This document shows positions 1 to 5,961 of a DNA stretch of 13,346 nucleotides, in pieces. The DNA comes from an uncultured Devosia sp. (lineage in GTDB: Bacteria > Pseudomonadota > Alphaproteobacteria > Rhizobiales > Devosiaceae): contig CAJYKO010000017.1 of assembly GCA_913775215.1 (NCBI GenBank), positions 1-13,346 of the forward strand, written 5' to 3'. The notes under the pieces were generated by a model. That model was not told the origin of the DNA. It ran no database searches and was given only the letters and a program-made list of their open reading frames with translations. The translations under genes were made by a program, and so were the position numbers. Positions within the stretch are counted from its first letter, which is position 1, and the number at the start of each line of letters is the position of its first letter.

Positions 1-41
1 ACGAGCGCGGCATCCTGCTGTCCGGACCAGATAGGCGCCAT
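1..41 (-). CDS. Start of a further minus-strand gene (partial, 13 codons visible)
   Basis: An ATG on the minus strand at 41-39 shares its A with the last base of the upstream hydrolase stop codon (TGATG overlap). It reads open to the window edge as MAPIWSGQQDAAL. The stop/start overlap is the usual sign of a translationally coupled third gene of this operon. Thirteen codons are too few to assign a family, so no function is proposed. It could also be chance, since any TGATG gives this arrangement. Confidence 0.4.
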   Translation of the reverse strand, partial: MAPIWSGQQDAAL

Positions 42-724
42 CAGCCGATCACCGTCCGCACCGTGCCCACGCCCGCGATCGCGCCTTCGATCCTGTCGCC
101 CCGCACCACCGGGCCAACCCCGGCCGGCGTGCCGGTCATGATCAGGTCACCCGCTCGCAGTGTCACGAATTGGCTGAGATAAGCGATGGTTTCGGGCACG
201 CTCCAGATCTGGTCGCCGAGATCGCCGCGCTGGCGCTCTTCGCCATTGACCGAAAGCGTGATCGCCCCACTCGTCGGGTGCCCGATGGCCTCTGCCGGCT
301 CGATCGTCCCGATCGGTGCCGATTGATCGAACCCCTTGGCCATTTCCCACGGCCGGCCGGCCTTTTTGGCCACCGCCTGCAGATCGCGCCGCGTCATGTC
401 GAGCCCGCAGGCATAGCCATAAACATGGGTCAGCGCGTCGTCCGCAGCGATATTCGCTCCATTCTTGCCGATGGCGACGACCAGCTCGACCTCGTGGTGA
501 AAATCCGAAGTCTGTGGCGGATAATCGATCCCCGCGCCACCAACGACGACGGCGTCGGCAGGCTTGGCAAAAAAGAACGGGGGATCGCGCACATCATTGC
601 CCATTTCCTTGATGTGCTCGGCATAGTTCCGCCCGACGCAATAGACGCGCCGCACCGCAAAAAGCCCGCCGCGCGCGATTGGGATGGAAACCGGGGCATG
701 CGGCTCGAACAGAAAATCACCCAC
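41..724 (-). CDS. Fumarylacetoacetate hydrolase family protein (FAHD1/acylpyruvase type)
   Basis: This is a cytoplasmic metal-dependent hydrolase/decarboxylase of the FAH fold. Members of about this length (227 aa) act on acylpyruvates, fumarylpyruvate or oxaloacetate; the exact substrate cannot be read here. Counting from the GTG start, the sequence shows GRNYAEHIKEMG at about 31-42 with the His/Glu pair of the FAHD1 lid (H37, E40), PPFFFAKP at 48-55, HHEVELVVAIG at 76-86 giving metal ligands E78 and E80, the third ligand D109 in GLDMTRRD, and TGTPAGVG at 197-204. I chose GTG at 724 because an AAAGGA Shine-Dalgarno lies 8 nt upstream and because family members as I recall them begin with an (M)SDFVF-like N-terminus, here MGDFLF. 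An in-frame ATG at 742 is the alternative (6 residues longer) but has no clear ribosome site. The 5' end overlaps the 3' end of the aldo/keto reductase, so the two are probably one operon. Confidence 0.9.
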   Translation of the reverse strand: MGDFLFEPHAPVSIPIARGGLFAVRRVYCVGRNYAEHIKEMGNDVRDPPFFFAKPADAVVVGGAGIDYPPQTSDFHHEVELVVAIGKNGANIAADDALTHVYGYACGLDMTRRDLQAVAKKAGRPWEMAKGFDQSAPIGTIEPAEAIGHPTSGAITLSVNGEERQRGDLGDQIWSVPETIAYLSQFVTLRAGDLIMTGTPAGVGPVVRGDRIEGAIAGVGTVRTVIG

Positions 725-1778
725 GCGTAAATTCCTTTGCATATGGCCCGATGAGGTCAAGATCGACCGCACTCAGCCTGTCCTGCGCCGAGAACGACTG
801 GTGCCAGTAAGGGTAAAGCAAATTTGGCCGGCTGACATCGTCGAGCCGCTGACGCTCGGCAGCGCTGAGTTCGAAGTCCGCAGCCGCAATGTTATCGCGG
901 AACTGCTCTTCATTGCGTCCGCCGATCACCAGCGATGTCACCCCCGGCCGCCCGATCAGCCAGGCCAGCGCCACTTGCGCACCTGACACCCCGCGCTCCT
1001 CGGCAATGGCAACGACGACGTCGATGACATCGTAAAGCTTGTCCCGGTCATAAACCGGCGGCTCGCGGAACCCGCCGACATGTCGCCCGCTCTCGGGCCC
1101 ACCATCGCGTCGATATTTTCCAGACAGCAGTCCTCCCGCCAGCGGCGACCAGACGAGAATCCCGAGCCCCTGATCCTGCGAAATCGGCACCAATTCATAT
1201 TCGGCATCGCGCGAATGCAGCGAATAGTGGATCTGCTGGGACACGAACCGTTCGCCGTGCCGCACGCCCGCTGCCATGAGCGCCTTCATGATGTGCCAGC
1301 CCGAATAATTCGAGCAGCCGATATAGCGGACATGGCCGTGGCGCACGAGTGTATCGAGCGCTTCCATCGTCTCCTCGATCGGCGTGCGCCCGTCCCATTC
1401 GTGCACCTGGTAGAGATCGATCACATCGGTCTTGAGCCGCTTCAAACTGGCCTTGCACTCGGCAATGATATGGTGCCGCGACAGCCCGATATCATTGGGA
1501 CCGTCGCCCATCTTGAACCGCACCTTCGTCGCGATCAGCGCCTTTTGCCGGCGCCCATTCTCGCTCAGCACCTCGCCAAGAATTTCTTCGGAAACCCCGG
1601 CATTATAGACATTGGCCGTGTCATAGAGATTGATCCCGGCATCGAGGCAGAGATCGACCTGCCGCGCGGCCGCCGATTTATCGGTATTGCCGATCTTTTC
1701 GCTGCCGCCAAAGGTCATGGTGCCCATGGTCAGGGTCGAGACCTTCAGCCCCGATCTTCCGAGATAACGATACTCCAT
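717..1778 (-). CDS. Aldo/keto reductase
   Basis: This is an NAD(P)H-dependent oxidoreductase with the (beta/alpha)8 barrel fold, reducing aldehydes or ketones to alcohols in the cytoplasm. The substrate is not evident. At 353 aa it has the usual length for the bacterial group related to voltage-gated K+ channel beta subunits. The catalytic tetrad is complete: D53 and Y58 in LYDTANVYN, K85 in IATKVRF, and H126 in LYQVHEWD. The cofactor region is also recognisable: YIGCSNYS at 152-159, the loop VWSPLAGGLLSGKY at 209-222, and VTSLVIGGRNEEQ near 280-292. ATG at 1778 is chosen because AAGGAGGA ends 7 nt upstream; an upstream in-frame start at 1808 would add 10 unrelated residues. It is the first gene of a minus-strand operon, and its last codons overlap the FAH-family gene. 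It is divergent from the inhibitor-like gene at 1998. Confidence 0.93.
   Translation of the reverse strand: MEYRYLGRSGLKVSTLTMGTMTFGGSEKIGNTDKSAAARQVDLCLDAGINLYDTANVYNAGVSEEILGEVLSENGRRQKALIATKVRFKMGDGPNDIGLSRHHIIAECKASLKRLKTDVIDLYQVHEWDGRTPIEETMEALDTLVRHGHVRYIGCSNYSGWHIMKALMAAGVRHGERFVSQQIHYSLHSRDAEYELVPISQDQGLGILVWSPLAGGLLSGKYRRDGGPESGRHVGGFREPPVYDRDKLYDVIDVVVAIAEERGVSGAQVALAWLIGRPGVTSLVIGGRNEEQFRDNIAAADFELSAAERQRLDDVSRPNLLYPYWHQSFSAQDRLSAVDLDLIGPYAKEFTRG
733..738 (-). promoter_or_regulatory. Ribosome binding site inside the aldo/keto reductase 3' end
   Basis: AAAGGA on the minus strand sits 8 nt before the GTG at 724. It is the only good Shine-Dalgarno near the hydrolase 5' end, and it favours GTG 724 over ATG 742. 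It lies within the last codons of the upstream reductase. Confidence 0.55.
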
Positions 1779-1785
1779 CGGCCAT

Positions 1786-1793
1786 TCCTCCTT
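1786..1793 (-). promoter_or_regulatory. Strong ribosome binding site of the aldo/keto reductase
   Basis: AAGGAGGA on the minus strand, 7 nt before the ATG at 1778. It fixes that ATG as the start, in preference to the in-frame start at 1808. Confidence 0.8.
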
Positions 1794-1929
1794 TGTTCTT
1801 CTTTCCAAGGGCTAAAGAATTGCGGGAGTCGGGTCAATCTTGCTCTCGTCGTTTCTCATCGCCTTACACCAAAGGCCACCATGCCGTGTCCAAACCTTGC
1901 ATGCATCGCCAAAATCTTCCCAAGGCCAT

Positions 1930-1963
1930 AGCGGCAAAGCCCCTTCCATCTTAGTTTGCCGCT
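1930..1963. repeat. Perfect 9-bp inverted repeat upstream of the inhibitor-like gene
   Basis: AGCGGCAAA at 1930-1938 is the exact reverse complement of TTTGCCGCT at 1955-1963, with a 16-nt spacer. The repeat ends 34 nt before the ATG at 1998 and lies in the 219-bp divergent spacer between the reductase and the inhibitor-like gene. It could be a dimeric operator (arm centres about 25 bp apart) or a stem-loop in the 5' leader. No T-run follows the second arm, so a terminator is unlikely. Confidence 0.5.
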
Positions 1964-1997
1964 GCGCGACAGGGATAAGCGCGACCGGGGGAAAAAT

Positions 1998-2687
1998 ATG
2001 AAATTTGCAACTTTGTTGCTCACACTGGCGGTCGTCTTGGCGACGCCCGCTCTGGCTCAGGACGCCAATGGTTATGCGGGCGACTGGCAGGTCACGACGG
2101 GCGATGGCGGAACCGGCATGTGCCGTATCAACCTTGCCACCAATAGCGGCAGCTTTGGCCTCTGGGCGACAAGCCTAGGCTGTCTTGGTCCGCTCGCCAT
2201 GGTCAACGGCTGGCGCCAGGAAGGCGGCAATCTTCATCTGCTCGGCTATGACGGCAACACAGTCGCGACCTTTTCGCCTAATGGCCGCGCCCTCGATGGC
2301 CGCTCCGCCAATGGGGAACCCATGGTCCTCGCGCCTTTGAGCGGACAGAGTGTTGCCTCCAACATGCCCGCTCCAGCCCAAAACTGCATCCGTCACCCGG
2401 CCAGCGGCTATTGCGCCGATGCCGCCGACATCGCCGTCCCCACCGCCTTCCCGCTCTGGGTCCGCGGCGCGCATCTGCTCAATATCCGGGCTCTACCCGA
2501 TGGCAAGAGCCAGCTTGTCGGTCAAACCCAGCCGGGCCAGTGTTTCATGATCGATTCCTGTCAGGCAACGCCCGAGGGAATCCGCTGCCATATCGCCCCG
2601 GGGCAGAACAGCCTGCCCACCGGCTATGTGCTCAAGCATTTTACCGACAGCCAGGGCACCTTTATAGGCTTCCAGAATTTCTGCTGA
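1998..2687 (+). CDS. Secreted AprI/Inh-type protease inhibitor domain protein with C-terminal SH3-like region
   Basis: A 229-aa exported protein. Residues 1-20 form a Sec signal peptide (MKF, hydrophobic core, cleavage after PALA). Residues about 25-113 look like the small beta-barrel of the AprI/Inh metalloprotease inhibitor family: GDWQV at 28-32, a CRINLA strand with C42, C62 in SLGCLGPLA, GWR at 71-73, LHLLGYDGNTVATF at 79-92, RALDG at 97-101, and a final MVLAPL strand. The Cys42/Cys62 pair matches the disulfide of that family. Residues about 150-214 (PLWVRG, LNIRALPDGKSQLVG, GYVLKHF) resemble a bacterial SH3-like domain. The mature protein has eight cysteines (42, 62, 130, 139, 182, 188, 197, 229), suggesting an oxidised periplasmic or extracellular protein. 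ATG 1998 is chosen because it begins the signal peptide and follows a GGGGG tract. No serralysin-type protease or type I secretion gene is nearby, so the inhibitor role is inferred from fold resemblance only. Confidence 0.75.
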   Translation: MKFATLLLTLAVVLATPALAQDANGYAGDWQVTTGDGGTGMCRINLATNSGSFGLWATSLGCLGPLAMVNGWRQEGGNLHLLGYDGNTVATFSPNGRALDGRSANGEPMVLAPLSGQSVASNMPAPAQNCIRHPASGYCADAADIAVPTAFPLWVRGAHLLNIRALPDGKSQLVGQTQPGQCFMIDSCQATPEGIRCHIAPGQNSLPTGYVLKHFTDSQGTFIGFQNFC

Positions 2688-2728
2688 ACGGGTCGGGTGC
2701 GGGCAAGCGGCAAGACCGCTTCCCGCGC

Positions 2729-3643
2729 GTGCAAAAGACCAGTAAGGGATCGGCTGCCTCTCCTCCCGAAAGCCCGATCGTGCGGCCAAACTCCGTCCTC
2801 TTCCCCGTGCTGCTGATCGCCCTCGGCATGGTCTTTACCCAGACCGGCGCCAGCTTTGCCAAAATGCTGTTCCCGCTCGTCGGCGCGGCCGGAGCCACCA
2901 CGCTCCGCCTCACCATCGGCGCGCTCGTGCTCATCGCCGTCTTCCGCCCCTGGCGCTATCGCCTGACGCGAGCGCAATGGCGCGCTGTCCTGCTTTATGG
3001 CGCCGTCATGGGCACCATGAACCTCACCTTCTATGCGGCCCTTGAGCACATCCCTCTCGGCATTGCTGTCGCGCTCGAATTCACCGGCCCTCTGGCCGTC
3101 GCCCTTTTCGGCGCCCGCCGCCCGCTCGATTTCGTCTGGATCGTCCTTGCTTTGTCGGGCTTTGCGCTGCTCCTGCCTTGGACCGGCTTTGCCGGCGATA
3201 TCTCGCCCGTCGGCGTCGCCCTTGCCCTCTGCGCCGGCGCCTGCTGGGCCGGCTACATCATTTTCGGCCAGCGCGCCGGCACGGGTGGCGGCCCGCACAT
3301 CGCCGCGCTCGGCGTTGCCACCGCCGCCCTCATTGCCCTTCCCTTCGGCATCGCGACCGCGGGCACCGCGCTCATCGATCCCGCCATCCTTCCCCTCGGC
3401 ATTGCCGTCGCCCTTTTATCAAGCGCCATCCCCTATGCTCTCGACATGGTCGCCCTGCCCCTGATCCCCGCGCGCCTATTCGGCATTCTGATGAGCGGGC
3501 AACCGGCCATGGCGGCCCTCTCCGGCCTCGTCATTCTCGGGGAAACCCTCACACTCTTCCAAATCCTTGGCATGGCCGCCATCATCCTGGCCTCGATCGG
3601 GGCCACCGCCACCATCTCCAAATCCGCCCCCATCGCGCACTAA
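2729..3643 (+). CDS. rhtA: RhtA-like threonine/homoserine exporter (EamA/DMT superfamily)
   Basis: An inner-membrane exporter with ten expected transmembrane helices in two EamA repeats. The sequence follows E. coli RhtA closely as I recall it: GASFAKMLFPLVGAAG near 40-55, PLGIAVALEFTGPLAVALF in the middle, RRPLDFVWIVLA, GACWAGYIIFGQRAG, an IPYALDMVAL stretch, and VILGETLTLFQILG near the C-terminus. RhtA exports threonine, homoserine and some analogues; the substrate here is inferred. The start is uncertain. GTG 2729 (304 aa) is used, GTG 2780 (287 aa) is equally possible, and neither has a good Shine-Dalgarno. The same frame stays open far upstream through the inhibitor-like gene, but that part is arginine/proline-rich shadow sequence. 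The gene follows the inhibitor gene by about 40 nt and may share its transcript. A 7-bp hairpin with one mismatch (3644-3661) follows the stop codon and could weakly end transcription, though it lacks a T-run. Confidence 0.88.
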   Translation: MQKTSKGSAASPPESPIVRPNSVLFPVLLIALGMVFTQTGASFAKMLFPLVGAAGATTLRLTIGALVLIAVFRPWRYRLTRAQWRAVLLYGAVMGTMNLTFYAALEHIPLGIAVALEFTGPLAVALFGARRPLDFVWIVLALSGFALLLPWTGFAGDISPVGVALALCAGACWAGYIIFGQRAGTGGGPHIAALGVATAALIALPFGIATAGTALIDPAILPLGIAVALLSSAIPYALDMVALPLIPARLFGILMSGQPAMAALSGLVILGETLTLFQILGMAAIILASIGATATISKSAPIAH

Positions 3644-3708
3644 GGCTGGATTTTTCCTGCCCCGTGAGCATAGTGCTTCCAAGGACTATCAAGGGAGCGA
3701 GGTCCACC

Positions 3709-4095
3709 ATGCTTTATGCCATCCTGTGCTACAATGATGAAAAGGCCGTCTCGACCTGGACCAAGGAAGAAGACGATGCCTGCATGGCCCGCCTCGGCGA
3801 AGTCCAGGATGGGCTGCGCTCCATCGGCAAGCTCGGCCCCGTCGTGCGCCTCCAGAACACCACCGAAGCGAAAACCCTGCGCAAGGCCAATGGCGAGCAT
3901 GTGGTCTTCGATGGCCCCTTCGCCGAAACCAAGGAACAGTTCCTTGGTTTTTACGTCGCCGATGTCGACACCATTGATGAAGCCATGGACTTTGCCAAAA
4001 AGCTCTCGGTCGCCAATCCCGGCCTCGGCTCCTATGAGATCCGTCCGCTCCGCGTCTATCTGCCAAGCGCCCTGCCGGACACCGTCGCGGTTTGA
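3709..4095 (+). CDS. YCII/DGPF-domain protein
   Basis: A 128-aa single-domain cytoplasmic protein of the YCII-related (DGPF) family. It shows the N-terminal MLYAILCYND strand, the amphipathic helix about 19-40, VVFDGPFAETKEQFLGFYVAD at about 65-85 carrying the namesake DGPF (68-71), the helix TIDEAMDFAKKL at 88-99, and the closing YEIRPL strand at 109-114. Paralogues often sit beside, or are fused to, ECF sigma factors, and their biochemical role is unsettled; no sigma factor gene lies next to this one. The start is supported by AAGGGAGCGAGG a few bases upstream. It is 65 bp downstream of the exporter gene on the same strand. Confidence 0.9.
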   Translation: MLYAILCYNDEKAVSTWTKEEDDACMARLGEVQDGLRSIGKLGPVVRLQNTTEAKTLRKANGEHVVFDGPFAETKEQFLGFYVADVDTIDEAMDFAKKLSVANPGLGSYEIRPLRVYLPSALPDTVAV

Positions 4096-4138
4096 CTTAT
4101 GCCTCAGGCAGTATCTGCTTAACCTCGTTGGACTTTTG

Positions 4139-4200
4139 GCAACGCTGATTTTACCGTTGCAGCCTATAGTGCTGCTCGGAAAACTGTCAGACTGCCGAGC
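4139..4200 (+). other. Leader of the chain-length gene with two tandem stem-loops
   Basis: The 108-nt spacer before the Wzz-type gene holds two perfect 6-bp inverted repeats in a row: GCAACG (4139-4144) with CGTTGC (4155-4160), and GCTCGG (4174-4179) with CCGAGC (4195-4200). The second ends 3 nt before the ATG at 4204 and so would cover the ribosome-binding region, which has no clear Shine-Dalgarno. A TATAGT box at 4165-4170 lies between them but has no well-spaced -35. Role unknown; arms of 6 bp can arise by chance. Confidence 0.35.
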
Positions 4201-4203
4201 CGC

Positions 4204-5652
4204 ATGTACCAGCCACTCAAAACCGACGCAGTTCCGCCTGCCCCGGGCAGCCTGTCGCGCCGCCCGATAGGTCAGCGGCCCCTGCGCACGGAACCGCTGG
4301 TGCATCCCAAGCCGCCGCAGGCCATTCTCGCCACCATCACCCCGATCATCGTTATCGGCTGGGTGCGTCGTTTCTGGTTCGTCGCCGTGGCGCTCGCCAT
4401 TCTGGGTGGGGCCGTGGGCTTTCTCGCGGGCAATATCATCCCGCCGCGCTACACCAGCTATTCCGATATTCTGCTCGATCCCAACGATCTGCAGCTTGTT
4501 GCCGACGATCTCTATTCACGCAATCTGCCCGGCGATGCGCAATTGATCGACGTCGAAAGCAAGATGCGCATTCTCTCTTCGATCAGCGTCCTTGGCCGCG
4601 TGGTCGACGAATTGAACCTTGCCGAAGATCCCGATTTCGCCGATCCAGCCGATGCCGGATCCGACAATCGCCTCGCCGCCATCCGCACCCTTGCCGACCG
4701 TGTCCGCGTCAGCCGCGAAGAACGCTCCTATGTGGTCACCGCCTCGGTCTGGGCGCGCACGCCCGCCCTTTCCGCAGCGCTGACCAATGCGCTGGTCAAT
4801 GCTTTCCTCGTCGAACTGGCCGATGCCGATTCCGAAGTCGCCCGCAATGCGTCCGACGCGCTCAACGAACGCCTGACCGAATTGCGCAACGACGCTGCCG
4901 CTGCCGAATCCGCCGTCGTCGACTACCGGCGTGCCAACAATCTGCCCATGTCGAGCGATGGCCAGCTCAGCACCCAGAGCGCGGTGCAGATCAATACCCA
5001 GGTCGATACTGCCCGCGAAGCCCTGATCGCCGCCGAGGCGCGCTATGCGGCTCTGAGCTCAGGCTCGGCAAGTGCGGCCGCCCAGGAAACCGAAACCCTG
5101 GCCCAACTCCGTCGCGAATATGCCGTCGCCAAGCAAAAGGCCGATGCGCTCGCCGCCACCATGGGCCCGCGCCATCCGAGCCTGACCACCGCCCGCGCCG
5201 AACAAGTCGCGCTTCAGGGCGAGATCGACGCCGAAGTCGCCCGCACCGTCGAAACCGCCCGCACCGATCTGCAGCGCGCCCGCGACGTCTTCGACCAGTT
5301 GAGCAATGCCGCTGGTACCCAGTTGAGCAATGTCTTCACCGACGAACAGGCTCAGCTCGAACTGCGCCAGCTCGAACGCACCGCCGCCTCGAGCGTCGCC
5401 ATCTACGAAGCCTATCTGACCCGCGCCCAGCAGGTTGCCGAACGCAGCCAGCTCAATACTTCCAAGGTGCGTGTCATCTCGCCAGCCGTCGAGCCTATCG
5501 CCCGTAGCTATCCGCCCCGCACCCTGATGCTCGCCATCGGCGGCTTTGTCGGTGGCCTCCTTCTCGGCCTGGCCCTCGCCGCCGCCCTTGGTCTCCTCGG
5601 CACTCTCATGCCCCAGCGCCCTGTCCGGATGCACAAGGTCAAGGCCGCCTAG
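4204..5652 (+). CDS. Polysaccharide chain-length determinant / co-polymerase (Wzz/GumC type, no kinase domain)
   Basis: An inner-membrane polysaccharide co-polymerase of 482 aa that would control export and chain length of the polymer made by the genes to the right. The layout is a proline-rich cytoplasmic N-terminus (1-45), TM1 about 57-79, then the Wzz-domain start IIPPRYTSYSDILLDP at 78-93. A long periplasmic alanine/glutamate-rich coiled coil runs from about 205 to 410. It includes the GumC/ExoP-like GPRHPSLTTA at 321-330 and ERTAASSVAIYEAYLTRAQQ at 391-410. VRVISPAVEPIARSYPPR at 422-439 follows, then TM2 about 440-468 and a 14-residue basic tail. The tail is too short for the Walker-type tyrosine kinase fused to ExoP-like proteins, so any kinase must be encoded elsewhere. 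ATG 4204 has no clear Shine-Dalgarno. It is convergent with the WecG-family gene. Confidence 0.92.
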   Translation: MYQPLKTDAVPPAPGSLSRRPIGQRPLRTEPLVHPKPPQAILATITPIIVIGWVRRFWFVAVALAILGGAVGFLAGNIIPPRYTSYSDILLDPNDLQLVADDLYSRNLPGDAQLIDVESKMRILSSISVLGRVVDELNLAEDPDFADPADAGSDNRLAAIRTLADRVRVSREERSYVVTASVWARTPALSAALTNALVNAFLVELADADSEVARNASDALNERLTELRNDAAAAESAVVDYRRANNLPMSSDGQLSTQSAVQINTQVDTAREALIAAEARYAALSSGSASAAAQETETLAQLRREYAVAKQKADALAATMGPRHPSLTTARAEQVALQGEIDAEVARTVETARTDLQRARDVFDQLSNAAGTQLSNVFTDEQAQLELRQLERTAASSVAIYEAYLTRAQQVAERSQLNTSKVRVISPAVEPIARSYPPRTLMLAIGGFVGGLLLGLALAAALGLLGTLMPQRPVRMHKVKAA

Positions 5653-5680
5653 TGCGTCACAACGCCAACGCCTTCTGTTG

Positions 5681-5698
5681 CCCCGGCGAAAGCCGGGG
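5681..5698. repeat. Palindromic intergenic repeat, CCCCGGC-GAAA-GCCGGGG
   Basis: Perfect 7-bp arms around a GAAA loop, followed by CCCATCC. This is the common short dispersed palindrome of many alphaproteobacteria. It sits 28 nt after the stop codon of the chain-length gene. Confidence 0.75.
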
Positions 5699-5832
5699 CC
5701 CATCCTGAGATTTCAAGCGCGATTTCGGCCAACACGTCAGCAGTTTAATCCGAACTCATTTTGGATCGGCCAAGCTGACCAAAGTACCCCGAACTCTTTT
5801 GTATTCTTTGAGCTCACCCACCCACCGCCCTT

Positions 5833-5853
5833 CCCTCGGGCATGACCCGAGGG
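5833..5853. repeat. Palindromic intergenic repeat, CCCTCGGG-CATGA-CCCGAGGG
   Basis: Perfect 8-bp arms with a 5-nt loop, followed by CCCATC as in the first repeat, so probably a variant of the same dispersed family. Confidence 0.7.
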
Positions 5854-5921
5854 CCCATCTAGGCGCCACAAGCTTTTGAGCGGAGTTGAGTGCCCTCCGG
5901 TCAAGCCGAGGTGAAAACGTC

Positions 5922-5941
5922 ATTCCAGCGCAAGCGGGAAT
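5922..5941. repeat. Palindromic intergenic repeat, ATTCCAGC-GCAA-GCGGGAAT
   Basis: 8-bp arms with one mismatch around GCAA, preceded by CGTC and followed by CCGGG. This matches the widespread GTCATTCCCGCGAAAGCGGGAATCC-like element. It ends 20 nt from the stop codon of the WecG-family gene. Confidence 0.7.
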
Positions 5942-5961
5942 CCGGGCTCGCGGGACCGCCC

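Larger units (their letters stand above)
5653..5961. other. 309-bp convergent spacer filled with palindromic repeats
   Basis: No gene is supported here. The spacer lies between the ends of the chain-length gene (+) and the WecG-family gene (-) and carries three clear hairpin palindromes plus a fourth imperfect one (5893-5911, CCTCCGG/CCGAGG arms with a bulge). Translating it on the minus strand gives RIPACAGMT-like peptides and on the plus strand RRKPGPIL, both familiar by-products of these repeats in alphaproteobacterial genomes. The hairpins may end transcription from both sides, but none is followed by a T-run. Confidence 0.7.

Noticed and set aside
1080..1931. A 283-codon plus-strand open frame opposite the aldo/keto reductase
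   Set aside because: The reductase frame has the full catalytic tetrad; this frame shows no family motif and runs on into the spacer.
2411..2728. N-terminal extension of the exporter frame into the inhibitor-like gene
   Set aside because: About 106 Arg/Pro-rich codons overlap a gene with a convincing signal peptide and domain; RhtA-like proteins do not have such an extension.
2624..3298. A 224-codon minus-strand open frame opposite the RhtA-like exporter
   Set aside because: Ala/Glu/Gly/Arg-rich antisense shadow of membrane helices without domain features.
3644..3661. Hairpin GGCTGGA/TCCTGCC right after the exporter stop codon as a terminator
   Set aside because: One internal mismatch and no T-run after the stem; the next gene on the same strand starts 48 nt later, so termination is doubtful.
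4136..4170. Possible promoter TTGGCA (4136-4141) and TATAGT (4165-4170) before the chain-length gene
   Set aside because: The spacing is 23 nt, too long for a normal sigma-70 promoter, and no better -35 is placed at 16-18 nt.
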